Positions 1 through 10,000 of a stretch of 64,000 nucleotides of DNA are shown here, piece by piece (the first letter of the stretch is position 1; each line of letters opens with the position of its first letter). Source of the stretch: Angiostrongylus vasorum (lineage: Eukaryota; Nematoda; Chromadorea; Rhabditida; Metastrongylidae); the NCBI GenBank assembly GCA_018806985.1, contig JADANN010000338.1, positions 62,001 through 126,000 of the forward strand. Direction: 5' to 3'. The notes beneath the pieces are model-generated. The model had not been told where the DNA came from. It did no database searches and worked only from the letters and a program-made list of their open reading frames with translations. Both the position numbers and the translations under genes were made by a program.

Positions 1-349
1 TGAACACCATTAATGGAGTTCAGAGGACTCAAATTGATGGCGTAATCACAGTGAGCTATAACTTTCTTCAGTCGCAAATTTATCATACAAAGAACTCTAA
101 TGATGGCTATGCTAACGGCGCGAATGCGGCAAAAATCCCGTATTCCTCCACAATTTCTGTCGGCCGTGATGACATCGCACTATGCAGCACCACAAGTTTT
201 TATCCTCTGTTGCTGTTTGGTCACCACAAACAGCCTCCGAGACGACATATAATCACACTTACCAGATTGCTCTTTGAAAGCTGGAGAAAACTGCTCAATA
301 TTTGATCTTAATTAGCGTCAGAGACAAGTTAGATTACTATGTCAAGTCT

Positions 350-939
350 CTACATCCTCTTTTTCTTCAGCACTGGACCTTTTTTTGCAGCAACATCCAC
401 TTTTAAGGCAAAAAAATCTCTATAAAAGCAATTATGGTGCAGCAAAAGTTGCAGCAGTTTGTCTAAATCTGTTGCTGTGGCCTGATTAGCTCTTCTATTG
501 GGTGGTGCATTTTTTTCGCTAATGGTTTCAATGGGGTATACTAGCATTGTACAATTCCTTAGGATGTTTTCCGTTAGACTTAAAGAAAGATCTGTATGTA
601 GTATTGAATGAAGGTAATGAATGTTGAAGGTGAATGAATGAAAGTGAATGAAGGTAATCCCAGTATACCTTCGGTGGACAAAAACGACCATTATGAAGAC
701 CACATAGGAAACCCCTAGAAACCTATATGTTTCACCTAAAAATTTTCGTTTATTCAACTTTAGGTGAAATGCAATAATTTTAGATGGAGGAAACAGCAGA
801 AAACGAAGATGAAGAAGGGCCTATTAAACCACATAGTTTTGCCGAACGGTAAGAAATGGTTCCTTCATCCATGTTGCGCACAGTAAACTCATTTATAAGT
901 TCAACACTTAGAGCCCGACGTGGAAATATTTCCACTTAC
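350..939. other. No supported gene; degenerate GAATGA-type repeat
   Basis: This stretch lies downstream of the two exons at 940-1246. Around 600-660 it carries a degenerate array of GAATGA/GTGAATGAAGG units. An open frame exists on the minus strand, but its composition follows the repeat, and no splice site convincingly extends the upstream exons into it. Confidence 0.4.
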
Positions 940-1246
940 ATGTGAGGGTAGACCATCCGGTGTAGGTGATATAATTTCCTTCCCAGCGTCCACTTCAGGC
1001 AGCTTTTTTTTCGCTAATTTGATAATTCCGCCGTAGTAGATTTTGTTTAGGGCGTCAACTGAGAGCAAACGGTTTTCCCGCATATCAAAACTTACAAAAG
1101 ATTGCTTCTGAACAAGAACGCTGCTACAAAGAAGAGTATTACGATATCTGCTACCTTAGAATACTACCCTTTACTTGACGCAAACTTACATAGAACGCGT
1201 TCACGAGATTGTTAACGATGCGTCTTCCCCTTGATATACTGAGTGG
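940..1246 (-). CDS. Two internal exons of an unidentified gene
   Basis: On the minus strand, exon 1246-1190 (19 codons, containing RGRRIVNNLVNAFY) follows a TCATGTCAG acceptor and ends at GTAAGT. Exon 1107-940 (56 codons, containing FVSFDMRENRLLSVDALNK and ISPTPDGLPSH) follows CTTGTTCAG and ends at GTAAGT. Both are phase 0 at each end, and the intron is 82 bp. The protein is hydrophilic and lysine-rich. Both flanking exons must lie outside these limits: upstream beyond the SINE-B at 1370-1670, downstream below 940 or beyond the window. I do not recognise the family. Confidence 0.55.
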
Positions 1247-1369
1247 CTGACATGAATTGATATCAACTCGCAGTGAGAGAGACGAAAAATTTCTTCTTAC
1301 ATTACCCAACGTCACAGATATTGCGCGGATCCCTGTATCTACTGAATTCGAATCGTCTGCTCACATCCA

Positions 1370-1670
1370 CTATAAACGCAGGTCTCTGAAGTTTTTGCGA
1401 GTGAGTTCGGCTGTTATTTGAAGATTTCCGCCTTCGTCACGAATATCGTTGAATAGTCGAATAGATTCTCCATGGAGTCTAGAATACACATTCAAGGGCG
1501 TTCTCACGTAGATTGGAGAGAGTGGGCCGGTACCAGAAAGGTCTGCTAGCAATGTCTCAACATTGGATGGATCAAAGTCTAGGTTAACTCAGTATGAAGT
1601 CGAACCAGCACCGTGCTCTTGACGGACGGCAACACCAGCGCTGCGCCAACCGCACCTTGACAAAAGTTAG
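1370..1670 (-). mobile_element. SINE-B copy
   Basis: Read on the minus strand, a tRNA-like head starts near 1665 with an A-box-like TTGGCGCAGCGCTGG and a B-box-like GGTTCGACTTC. The core with GGTACCGGCC and the characteristic SINE-B body (TTCAACGATATTCGTGACGA) follow. It lies in an intron or flank of the unidentified minus-strand gene. Confidence 0.6.
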
Positions 1671-2690
1671 ATATCGAGTAGACGTGGAACTGATACAGAA
1701 TTACATACTAGGGTGGAAGTGTTAAGACAGTATGAGGACAATCACATTTTCCTCCACAAGGTTATTGGAACAATTTCAGAAGAACAATCAACAACTAAGA
1801 TATTTTCAGAAACACAACAGAAGACCGAACACACCCTACCACGGAAAAGTCGTAAGTGAAACGATTCCTGTAAAACAGTGTTGGGTTGTTAAAGTGAATA
1901 GATCCATGTATTTGGCTTCAGGCGCTTCGAAACAGCTATAGGCTTCTATAAAAAATATGCAATTAAACGTGCAAAAGAATTGGTACAATTCTGTAGAACC
2001 ATGCAATCATTCCGTACAAGTTGTCAAAAACAATAAGAATTGGAAGTCCCACATTAAAAGTACACTGCAGTTCGACTCCTCGGGCAAGTTGGACCCGATG
2101 ACCCCTGATGCGCGATGGAGACAAATGGAGATTTTTCTCGTGCTCAGTTTATTGAATAATTCTATGATAAATATGATTATAGACGGTTTAGAAGATCGTA
2201 GAACAGCTAAAATCCCAGCAAATTCATGCTTTTGACCACATGGTGTCAATTTTCAGTGATGATTCGACAAAAACGCGATCGGAAATGAGAAAGGTAGCAT
2301 CACGTGTGCAAAGGAGCTCAAATAGAAAGGTGAAACGCGAAAAGAAATAGAACTGACCTTTAATGACCAACATCGGCTTGCAATAATGCTATTACTCCTC
2401 GCAATTATGTTACACATCAGTCATAACGCAAGATTTCACCTTTTGATGTGATATCATCACAATAAATAAATTACAATTACGTTGGTTGTATTCGCATCAG
2501 AAGCACTGACTGAACAGTTTTTCTGACAGCTCACACCTGAATCTTTCTGGCTGTCGCAGATGTTAGACGTCCAATTCTCTTCCGCACCTGCTATGAGTTC
2601 ATTTCAACTCATGTCGGTCAATTTAACCCTACTCCAGAGACCTACCTCTACTATACACGCTCTATAATTATGCTCTTAATATTAACTTTT
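1671..2690. other. Unclassified stretch with mixed short open frames
   Basis: Both strands show open frames near 1960-2250. On the plus strand one reads RFETAIGFYKKYAIKRAKEL before a stop. The frames are short, lack clear splice sites and are not recognisable. A decayed mobile element is the likeliest explanation, but I cannot assign a family. Confidence 0.25.
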
Positions 2691-2694
2691 ATTT

Positions 2695-3140
2695 GCTGAC
2701 AGTTTTTCACGGCAAGGTATAATGCGAAATACAACCACAGTGGTGCTGAGATATTTACAAAACTCCAGACCGCAGATGTCTGCGGCGGGGAACGAACGCA
2801 TTGTTACCCTTTCCGGGGGATAACGCGTGCACCACCACACCGTGCGCTTCCATCGCTTCGCATGTCTTTCAGCTAGTTCTATCGATCTCTGCCCTCAGCA
2901 ATCATCCGTCAGCAGGATTGACCTAGGGAGCCTAAATCGGCAATGAACCCAGTTAACTGAGGCTGATGGCACTGATCGACATAACTAGCTGAGAGACATG
3001 CAAAACATAGGACCCAACATGGTATGGTGGTGAACGCGTTAGCTCCGGAAAGAGTAATAGAGCGTTCGTTCCCCCACCGCAGACACCTGCGATCTGGAAC
3101 TTTGCAAATATCTCAGCACCACTGTGGTTGTATTACGCTC
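2695..3140. mobile_element. FB foldback element, near full length
   Basis: Left arm: GGTATAATGCGAAATACAAC, a block with GAGATATTTACAAAACTCC, then GGAACGAACGCATTG. A centre follows, then the reverse-complement right arm ending GCAAATATCTCAGCACCACT. The right arm read forward contains TGGTATGGTGGTGAACGCGT and GCGTTCGTTCCCCC, an A-box/B-box-like pair. The left arm carries the same pair inverted. The element could form a long hairpin RNA. No coding sequence is present. Confidence 0.75.
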
Positions 3141-3665
3141 CTAGTTGATTCATGAAATTCTGCAAAAAGGCGATATCATAACATCTCAAGGAGAAAGCAT
3201 CAGCAGCAATGAGTGAAGGCGCAGAGGTTGGAAAACGCATTCGCAACATCCAAGAAAGGTTGCGAAGAAAACGATTGACGACTTCTACCCTGACCTCTTC
3301 AAAATCCACGTCCTTTTCCCTCCACATCAAATCAGAAAGAATAAATATGTCGAGTCACCGCTTCTCTCTAAATCTAACATGGTATAATATTTCATCGGTG
3401 AACAACCAAACAACACTGGGTCCGCACAGGATAAAATCTTAACATCCGAGGAACCTTCCGCCTGACCTCATCAGCACACCAGTCTCCATATGTTGCTTGT
3501 CAGAATGCAAAGTTCCTATTCCATAAAGGGGCAAGAAGACCACGTTGTTGACTAGAACCTCCACAGCATCGGCAGCAATGGCCCCTATCTGTCTGCTGTC
3601 TGTCATCTACAAACGCTTCACTCGGGTAATCCTAAACAGGATTGATAGAAACTAAGGACAACCAT
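3141..3665 (+). pseudogene. RTE reverse transcriptase relic
   Basis: Plus-strand pieces match the RTE order seen in the better copy at 26226-28050: a segment around EVGKRIRNIQE and FYPDLFKIHVL, then LLSVIYKRFTRVILNRIDR, the pre-catalytic block of the RT domain. Several stops and frameshifts interrupt it. It is cut off where the PLE palindrome begins. Confidence 0.7.
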
Positions 3666-3684
3666 ATGGGTAAGAAAGAAGTCA

Positions 3685-4225
3685 TTGAAGAGAGCCAGTA
3701 GACAGGAACCATTAGCTACTGGATGCGTCGTTTTCTCGTTCAGCAATCGGGAGGTTATAAAGCATACGTTTACTTCCATGAGAAACACACGCTACAGTAC
3801 AACAGTAGCTGACATTTCGGCAGAATCGTCTTCTTCAGAGCTGGAAGGATATATTGATATACAATTTACTAGGCCAAACGCTTCAATAGCACAGACGAAA
3901 AGCTCTATGGTGATTACATTACCAACAGCTTCTCGAAAAACTCATCTCTTCTTAGGTGACTTCCAACAGGGAAGATTAGAACAGCTGATTATAGTCGCAT
4001 GTGCTTGACTGCACCACCCTACATCAGAAATTGATGCGAAGATACAGGGGCCAGGTAGCGTGTGACCTCGGGGCATTCCTCTCTGCTATTCATTGTAGGG
4101 TTTTTGGCAATTATCCACAAAGCCTCAAGAAGTTTGCGCGTTGGTGTTTTAATATTCTGTGCGAGCATAGTGACATTTACATCAAAATCGTCTCCGCTAT
4201 GCTTTTGTATCCTATGCGCGCCTAG
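3685..4225 (-). mobile_element. PLE 3' end, left arm of a palindrome
   Basis: On the minus strand this codes for the C-terminal tail of a Penelope-like protein (TPTRKLLEALWI) near 4180-4100, followed by a 3' region with a hammerhead-like motif at 3808-3842. It is the inverted copy of 4260-4790. The plus-strand open frame across it (FLGDFQQGRLEQ) is the non-coding strand of the 3' region. Confidence 0.7.
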
Positions 4226-4269
4226 TGGGGTACTTTAAGACAGGGTAGATAAAACAAAGTACCCCACTA
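4226..4269. repeat. Short hairpin at the centre of the PLE palindrome
   Basis: CCTAGTGGGGTACTTT and AAAGTACCCCACTAGG face each other across about 19 bp at the symmetry centre. The element pair therefore meets head to head at a small perfect inverted repeat. Confidence 0.8.
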
Positions 4270-4790
4270 GGCACCCATAGGATACCAAAGGAATACTGGA
4301 AACATTTTGATATAAATGTCACTATGCTCGCACAGAATATTAAAACACCAACGCGCAAACTTCTTGAGGCTTTGTGGATAAATGCCAAAAACCCTACAAT
4401 GAATAGCAGGGAGGAATGCTCAGAGGTCACCTGGCCCCCGAATCTTCGCATCAATTTCTGATGTAGGGTGGTGCAGTCAAGCACATGCGACTATAATCAG
4501 CTGTTCTAATCTTCCCTGTTGGAAGTCACCTAAGAAGAGATGAGTTTTTTCGAGAAGCTGTTGGTCATGTAATTGCCATAGAGTTTCTCGTCTTTCTGTA
4601 TGTGCTATTGAAGCGTTTGGCCTAGTAAATTGTTTATCAATACACCCTTCCAGCTGTGAAGAAGGCGATACTGCCGAAACGTCAGCTACTGTTGTATTGT
4701 AGCGTGTGTTTTTCTGTGGAAGTAAACGTATACTGTATAACAACCTCGCGATTGCTGAACAAGAAAAACGACGCATTCATATTCCAATGC
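4260..4790 (+). mobile_element. PLE 3' end, right arm of a palindrome
   Basis: The plus strand reads NVTMLAQNIKTPTRKLLEAL, then WINAKNPTMNSREEC, the conserved C-terminal stretch after the GIY-YIG domain of Penelope-like proteins. A stop is followed by a 3' region with a motif at 4653-4686 that has a GGC/GCC stem followed by GAAACG. The copy is strongly 5'-truncated. Confidence 0.72.
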
Positions 4791-4799
4791 CGAGGTTAA

Positions 4800-5820
4800 T
4801 AGAAGGTCGATCCTGGGAACTATTAGTAACTGGGTCCCACATCATGTGAAAGGCACAGCGCGAAGACCACAGACCCGATGGTCACGATTTTTCACGAAAA
4901 TTCTAGGACAGAAACACGGTTCTTGACGAGATCCTAGAGCGAATAAGCTATTCCTGCACGCTACAAGGACCGCTACAAGGAACGTTAATGTCGTCCCCCT
5001 CGAAGTGCTTGACATTCAACAGACAGATGGGTAATACAGGTGAGTTGAGATTCTCTATCTCTTCTTCCTGATATCACTTCACTTCCTCGGATTTTCTAAT
5101 TCTTTTAGGAATTCCTTTATGATTTACATGCATTTCAAGCTCTTATATATGGTGAAAAAAAAACTCATCGTACAACCACAGTAGCGTCAGCATCTGATAG
5201 TCGATTTTATAACATTTATCAGTTTTCTACTGATATTTTCTATATCCGGCTACTCCGTATGATAATGATAATCCATCGTAATCACTAGGAATGGATAGAT
5301 AATGAAAAGTACTAGCTAAAAAATGACTTCCACTGGTTTAATGACGATAGTTTCTTGATATCTCCCGATAATTTTCCGATAACTAAAGTACTTCAAGAAC
5401 GGACAACTTGACAAGCTCATAGAGATTCCGTCGTCCTAAAGTCTATGCAACTCTTCACGCGTAAGATTTTGAAAGGTTAAAGTTAAATTCTATTTGAAAT
5501 ACAAATCACCAAAGATATGAAAAACGAACTCAGATTTTGAACATCGGCTGCCGATACAGTGAGGACCACCACAATGTTCTCCTGTGCAAAACCATATTTG
5601 TTCAATCACTTTGCGGTCCAAATTACGAGCTTTGACTAAAAAAAACTGCGTCCTGTATGTTCCGAAAAATCACGACTTTGTCTTGATGGAATAAGAAAAC
5701 TGTGCCTAGTTTGAAAAAATTCATACATTCTACTATTTTTTTAATTCGTGACAAAGATTGAAAGGATTGAGCGTTCGACACTGATTATTCGCCAAGGGGG
5801 TGCATCATGCATTGGACCCC
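4800..5820. other. No gene seen
   Basis: AT-rich sequence with no long frame on either strand, no splice-bounded open stretch and none of the repeat families named here. Confidence 0.5.
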
Positions 5821-5824
5821 GTTC

Positions 5825-6050
5825 GTAGAAACGTAGGCGTGGCTGAATGCATATTTGGCCTACACAATAATATGGGGAGGCCTACCGATATAACTACTCA
5901 GTTTTCCATCCCCTCAAAAACAATCCTGGTATCAATCTGTCGGACCCACAGGGATGGAAAGATTAATTGACCAAAGTTACGGTATCGAACGGAGCGACCA
6001 TGTGAGATCCACATAAGCCATTCTATGAGGGCATATTGATAGACGCCTAG
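5825..6050 (-). mobile_element. Degenerate SINE-A copy
   Basis: The body in reverse orientation (TGAATGCATATTTGGCCTAC) and the core (CCTGGTATCAATCTGTCGGA) are clear. The head near 5980-6000 keeps a B-box-like GTTCGATACC on the minus strand. Confidence 0.6.
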
Positions 6051-6059
6051 TCTTCTTGC

Positions 6060-7001
6060 AGTCATCAATTCTGGTTGTTACGAGTAAACAATTGCACCAC
6101 AGCCTACTTGTAGAAGTCTCTCAACGAGTTACCTTCATATCGTAGAAAAGAAATGTCCTTATTTGCCGAACTTTAATGTTCACGTACAAAAGAGACATCT
6201 TTGTATCCTCTCCAACAGCAAACACTCCGTGGTTAGTGCTTTCTTTACTAGAAACAGCCCGTCGCGGACGAAGTGAGCTCGTCCCAGAAAATATTGTAAA
6301 TTACGTGTATAGACGCCTTTCTGGTCCGATGCTTGGTACAAAGACACATGTCATATCAGTTACCAACTAAATATAAAAAAAAACAAAGCAACAGAACCTT
6401 ATGTGCGCCAAAATAGACAATTGCAACGAAAACGACTAGATGTGAACTGATGCTAACCTGTCGTTAAGCACACGTAGAAGCGGAGCTCCGGCCATGATTG
6501 CAAATCAAAATTGAAATGAAACTATATGAATACTGTATTAAGTCTGACCTCGGTCTATCGGATAGTACAGCTAACAGAGTAAGATTCATTCCAACATTAT
6601 GTTCAAGGCAAATACGTAGATAAAAATATGAAAGAGGAAGACTAGATGAAAGGCACAGCTCCAACAAGTGACAAAACCCATGAAACAATTCCTGACTAGG
6701 ACAGAATTTATCACAGACTAGTTTTTCCTAGGGTACAAGTCAGACGGAATGTGTAGGAACAATGAGTAATAGTATACCGAAAGAAATAAAAGTGAACCAT
6801 GACAAAACATACTCAAGTATGAGACAAAGCCAAATGTTCACTTCCACCACTAAATAGCAAAAGTTCTGTACAAGTAATAAAGCCTCTTAACAAGAAAATG
6901 ACAGGCATTTCTCGCATATTAAATGCAACACCTCGATTTGTGAATTTTGAAAAACTGAAAGTCTTTTCTGATTTGTTAGTCATAAACGCTACACGGAGTT
7001 T
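6060..7001. other. 3' flank of GnT-I; one short unassigned plus-strand frame
   Basis: A plus-strand frame at 6176-6370 (SSPTANTPWLVLSLLETA) looks protein-like, but I see no family, partner exon or clear splice context. The rest is probably the 3' untranslated region and flank of the GnT-I gene. Confidence 0.25.
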
Positions 7002-10000
7002 TCACATATCATAATTCGCAGGCACGTTCCAGCGCTTATCGTACCCTTTTACGTGTTCCCTATTGGGAACTAGAAATATTCTTACGCCATTCATGAAACA
7101 TGAAACTATTCCCTGATATGCGGTACGAGGTACTCCTGCCTGAAAAATTTGGAAAAATTTATATTTTAACATAATTACCACAATATAACAATGCAATCAT
7201 AAGGAGAAAGCAAGAGATCATTGAGATACAGATGGATTTAACACGATATGACTAAAAACATTTCTGATATGGTGTACTCATGCAGGATGCCTTGCAATAC
7301 ACATGTGGTCGTACGTTCGGTCCCGCGCCCCAGGTTCACTAAATCTTCCTTCCTGCCGGGGCCAGCAAATTGGTGCCAGACTTGTCTGGGATGATAGCAG
7401 CACTGACTTGATACTTCGGTAGACCATCGCAAGCCATTGCATAGACCAGAGATGCATTCAAACACCTCTCGGGATGCTTAATGAACTCAAGTTCATAGCG
7501 CACCCCCAAGGACTCACTGATACTTTATTCCTTTTTTGTTAATTATGCAGCGAAAAGAATCATACGGTCGTTAACAAAACAATCACAAGGTGATCCGGGA
7601 GGTAACAATCTATTAGCGACCTCTGGTGAAATAAACTTCGTTCAAATTACTGGAACAATAAGTGTACTGTTCTCACATTCATTCAAACTATTAACTATAT
7701 GTTCAGTAGTTGTTTAATATGAAGCTTTGAATCTTGCTGGATCGCAAGCGTCAAGAAAATGAATGACTTAAACTGCCAAAAACCTTCCTCATAACCTGTA
7801 ATCTGTGGACTTTTTCACCGACTGCGTTTCAATTTCTTGAACCAGAAAGAAGCTACCTAAACTTTAATAAAGGGTAGCTTCCGTCGTTGTCGTGAAACCT
7901 TCATTTTTAGGTCATATGCGGCGAATACTTTGAAAAAAGACCCACACTGAACCACGTCTTTTCAACGGGACGTCTCCGCAACTGTTTGTCATTCAAAGAA
8001 AGCTGGTGTCAACGGCCGACCTAGTGTTAATAACTATGCGAAGGACGTTAAATCCTATGGTATCGCATGGAGATTCATCACATGCTAATGCGCCCAGAGT
8101 ACAGGTATAGAGATCACCATAATAATCCTTTAAGATTGAGGCGGTCTAGAATGACGCCCCACGAGATGATAGAGAAGCTCAGATGATATTTAGAGATGCA
8201 ATATAGTTTTGGTTTATGCTGCCTGTACGAGCTACTCGATGATAAAGGAGACTGCGCATGAGATTAATCGCAAAAGTTTTACCTTGAAATCATGCATGAT
8301 ACGCAGTTTGTCGGCTTTAATTATGAAGTCTGTGTTTCCTGTGTACTCTACCCTGAAAAGACACGACTGAAGTAGTGTATGATACTAATCACTACTTAAC
8401 GAATGTTATTCGTATATCCGAAAAAAGTTCAACAGCCAACAAGACGTCTCTTGTCAAAAGTGTTTGGATATGTAAACGTATGTAGCTCTCAGCTAACCTA
8501 ATGCTACGACCAATATTTTTCTTCTGCATTGAGAAAATTAGTGCTGCCTCAATCGACACGAGGGGGCTATCTTCATAAACTTTTCGAAAGAAATCCTTAT
8601 CATACCCTGGGTTGAGGAGATAGTCAAGATTCATAGATGTAAATACGACAGGTACTGTATTCAAAACAACCTTTGCAAGGTGTTTGTCGAAAAAAAGGCC
8701 CCTGAAAAGAGGATTTCCAAATAAAAAAGCGATAAATTTATTTAGCACATGATGGAAGATATGAATTCACTCCAACACATATGCTAGTGAAAATAACCTA
8801 GCCTTTCACCTTCGGACAAATGCATCTCGTTTAGTGAACTCTAGCAGTTGAAGTTAAACAGTGTAATGCAGAGACCTTTTCTAAATAGATATAAATTGTG
8901 CTATTCTACCACGATTAGGTTAATTTTCTTGAGTTCACATATTTTTGCTTCTTCTTCGAAGCAGGTATCTCCAGTAGCAAAGATACTGAATAAGAGGATC
9001 TCGCTTAATACTATGATTCAATGGTTTCCCGGAATATGTTATGGGTAGGGTTGCCTGCTTGCGATGAAGAAAAGGTTTCTTTTTCTACATTAACAACTAT
9101 TTTTTGAGCGATGTGCAATCATAAACATGCCGAGATATTTGAAAAACTCTCGTTTGACGAGTGATTGCTGATAGCACCATTAGCATAAAAACTTGGTTGA
9201 GAGAAAAGCAAAGCAGGGGCTTCAGTGTTGTCGGTGGGCAACAAGTGAGCACCCGGAAGTGGTACACGCAGGTTCGAAGCTGCCCTGAGGTCTGAGTTTT
9301 GCAATTATCACAGCACATTTGTAGTTGTATTTCACATAATATCCTGCCAAAAAAAGAAATAATAAGCAGTAAATAGAACCTTACACCATTTTTAACTTCT
9401 TTTCCTGAGTCAAACTATCAAACTACTGTTTGTTTAAACTCAAGTCAAGTCAAAAGCCTGACTTATAGATTAGAACAATGTATACTAACATAACGACAAT
9501 ACTTAGTGTCTTCTTCAAGTATATAAAATTCCCAAGTAATAAAGATTTTACCTGTCGAAAAAATGAGCGCCAGTTTACGAAAAACAACCATCAAAATGGG
9601 TTAAAAAATCCACCTACTTGCTTGCCCCTGCTTTACCGAATAGTGTCATTTTTGTGCGACTAATCTCTGGACGAATGCATTGGCGACCCTGAAATCCCCC
9701 AGCATTATTAATAAAAACTTTCATAAAAACTGTAGCATAAAAAAATCCATGCCTACATTGCAGGATCTCAGGTTCTCGCAACCAGTCGTCCCAAAATCCG
9801 GTAGGCCACTTTGGCCCCAGTTCTTTCCACAAGTTTCTGAATTAATTTGGCAAATAAACTTCTTCGAATGTGATGATATTAAGGAGTGAAAAAGTGACGT
9901 AGCAAACCGTAAAACCACAGAGTACCTCGTCATCATCCATCCTAGTCCAGAAAAAAAATCGCTACGATACAACAACGAATTAGCAGACAGATCGATGCTT

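Noticed and set aside
350..757. 135-codon minus-strand frame
   Set aside because: It crosses the GAATGA-type repeat, and its sequence follows that repeat.
3685..4008. Plus-strand protein containing FLGDFQQGRLEQLIIVACA
   Set aside because: It is the antisense strand of a PLE 3' region; the identical frame appears mirrored at 4477-4776, as expected from the palindrome.
7899..7946. Mutually exclusive exon spliced from the donor at 8498
   Set aside because: The phases do not match; only a cassette or a different donor would keep the frame, so it is kept as a low-confidence cassette.
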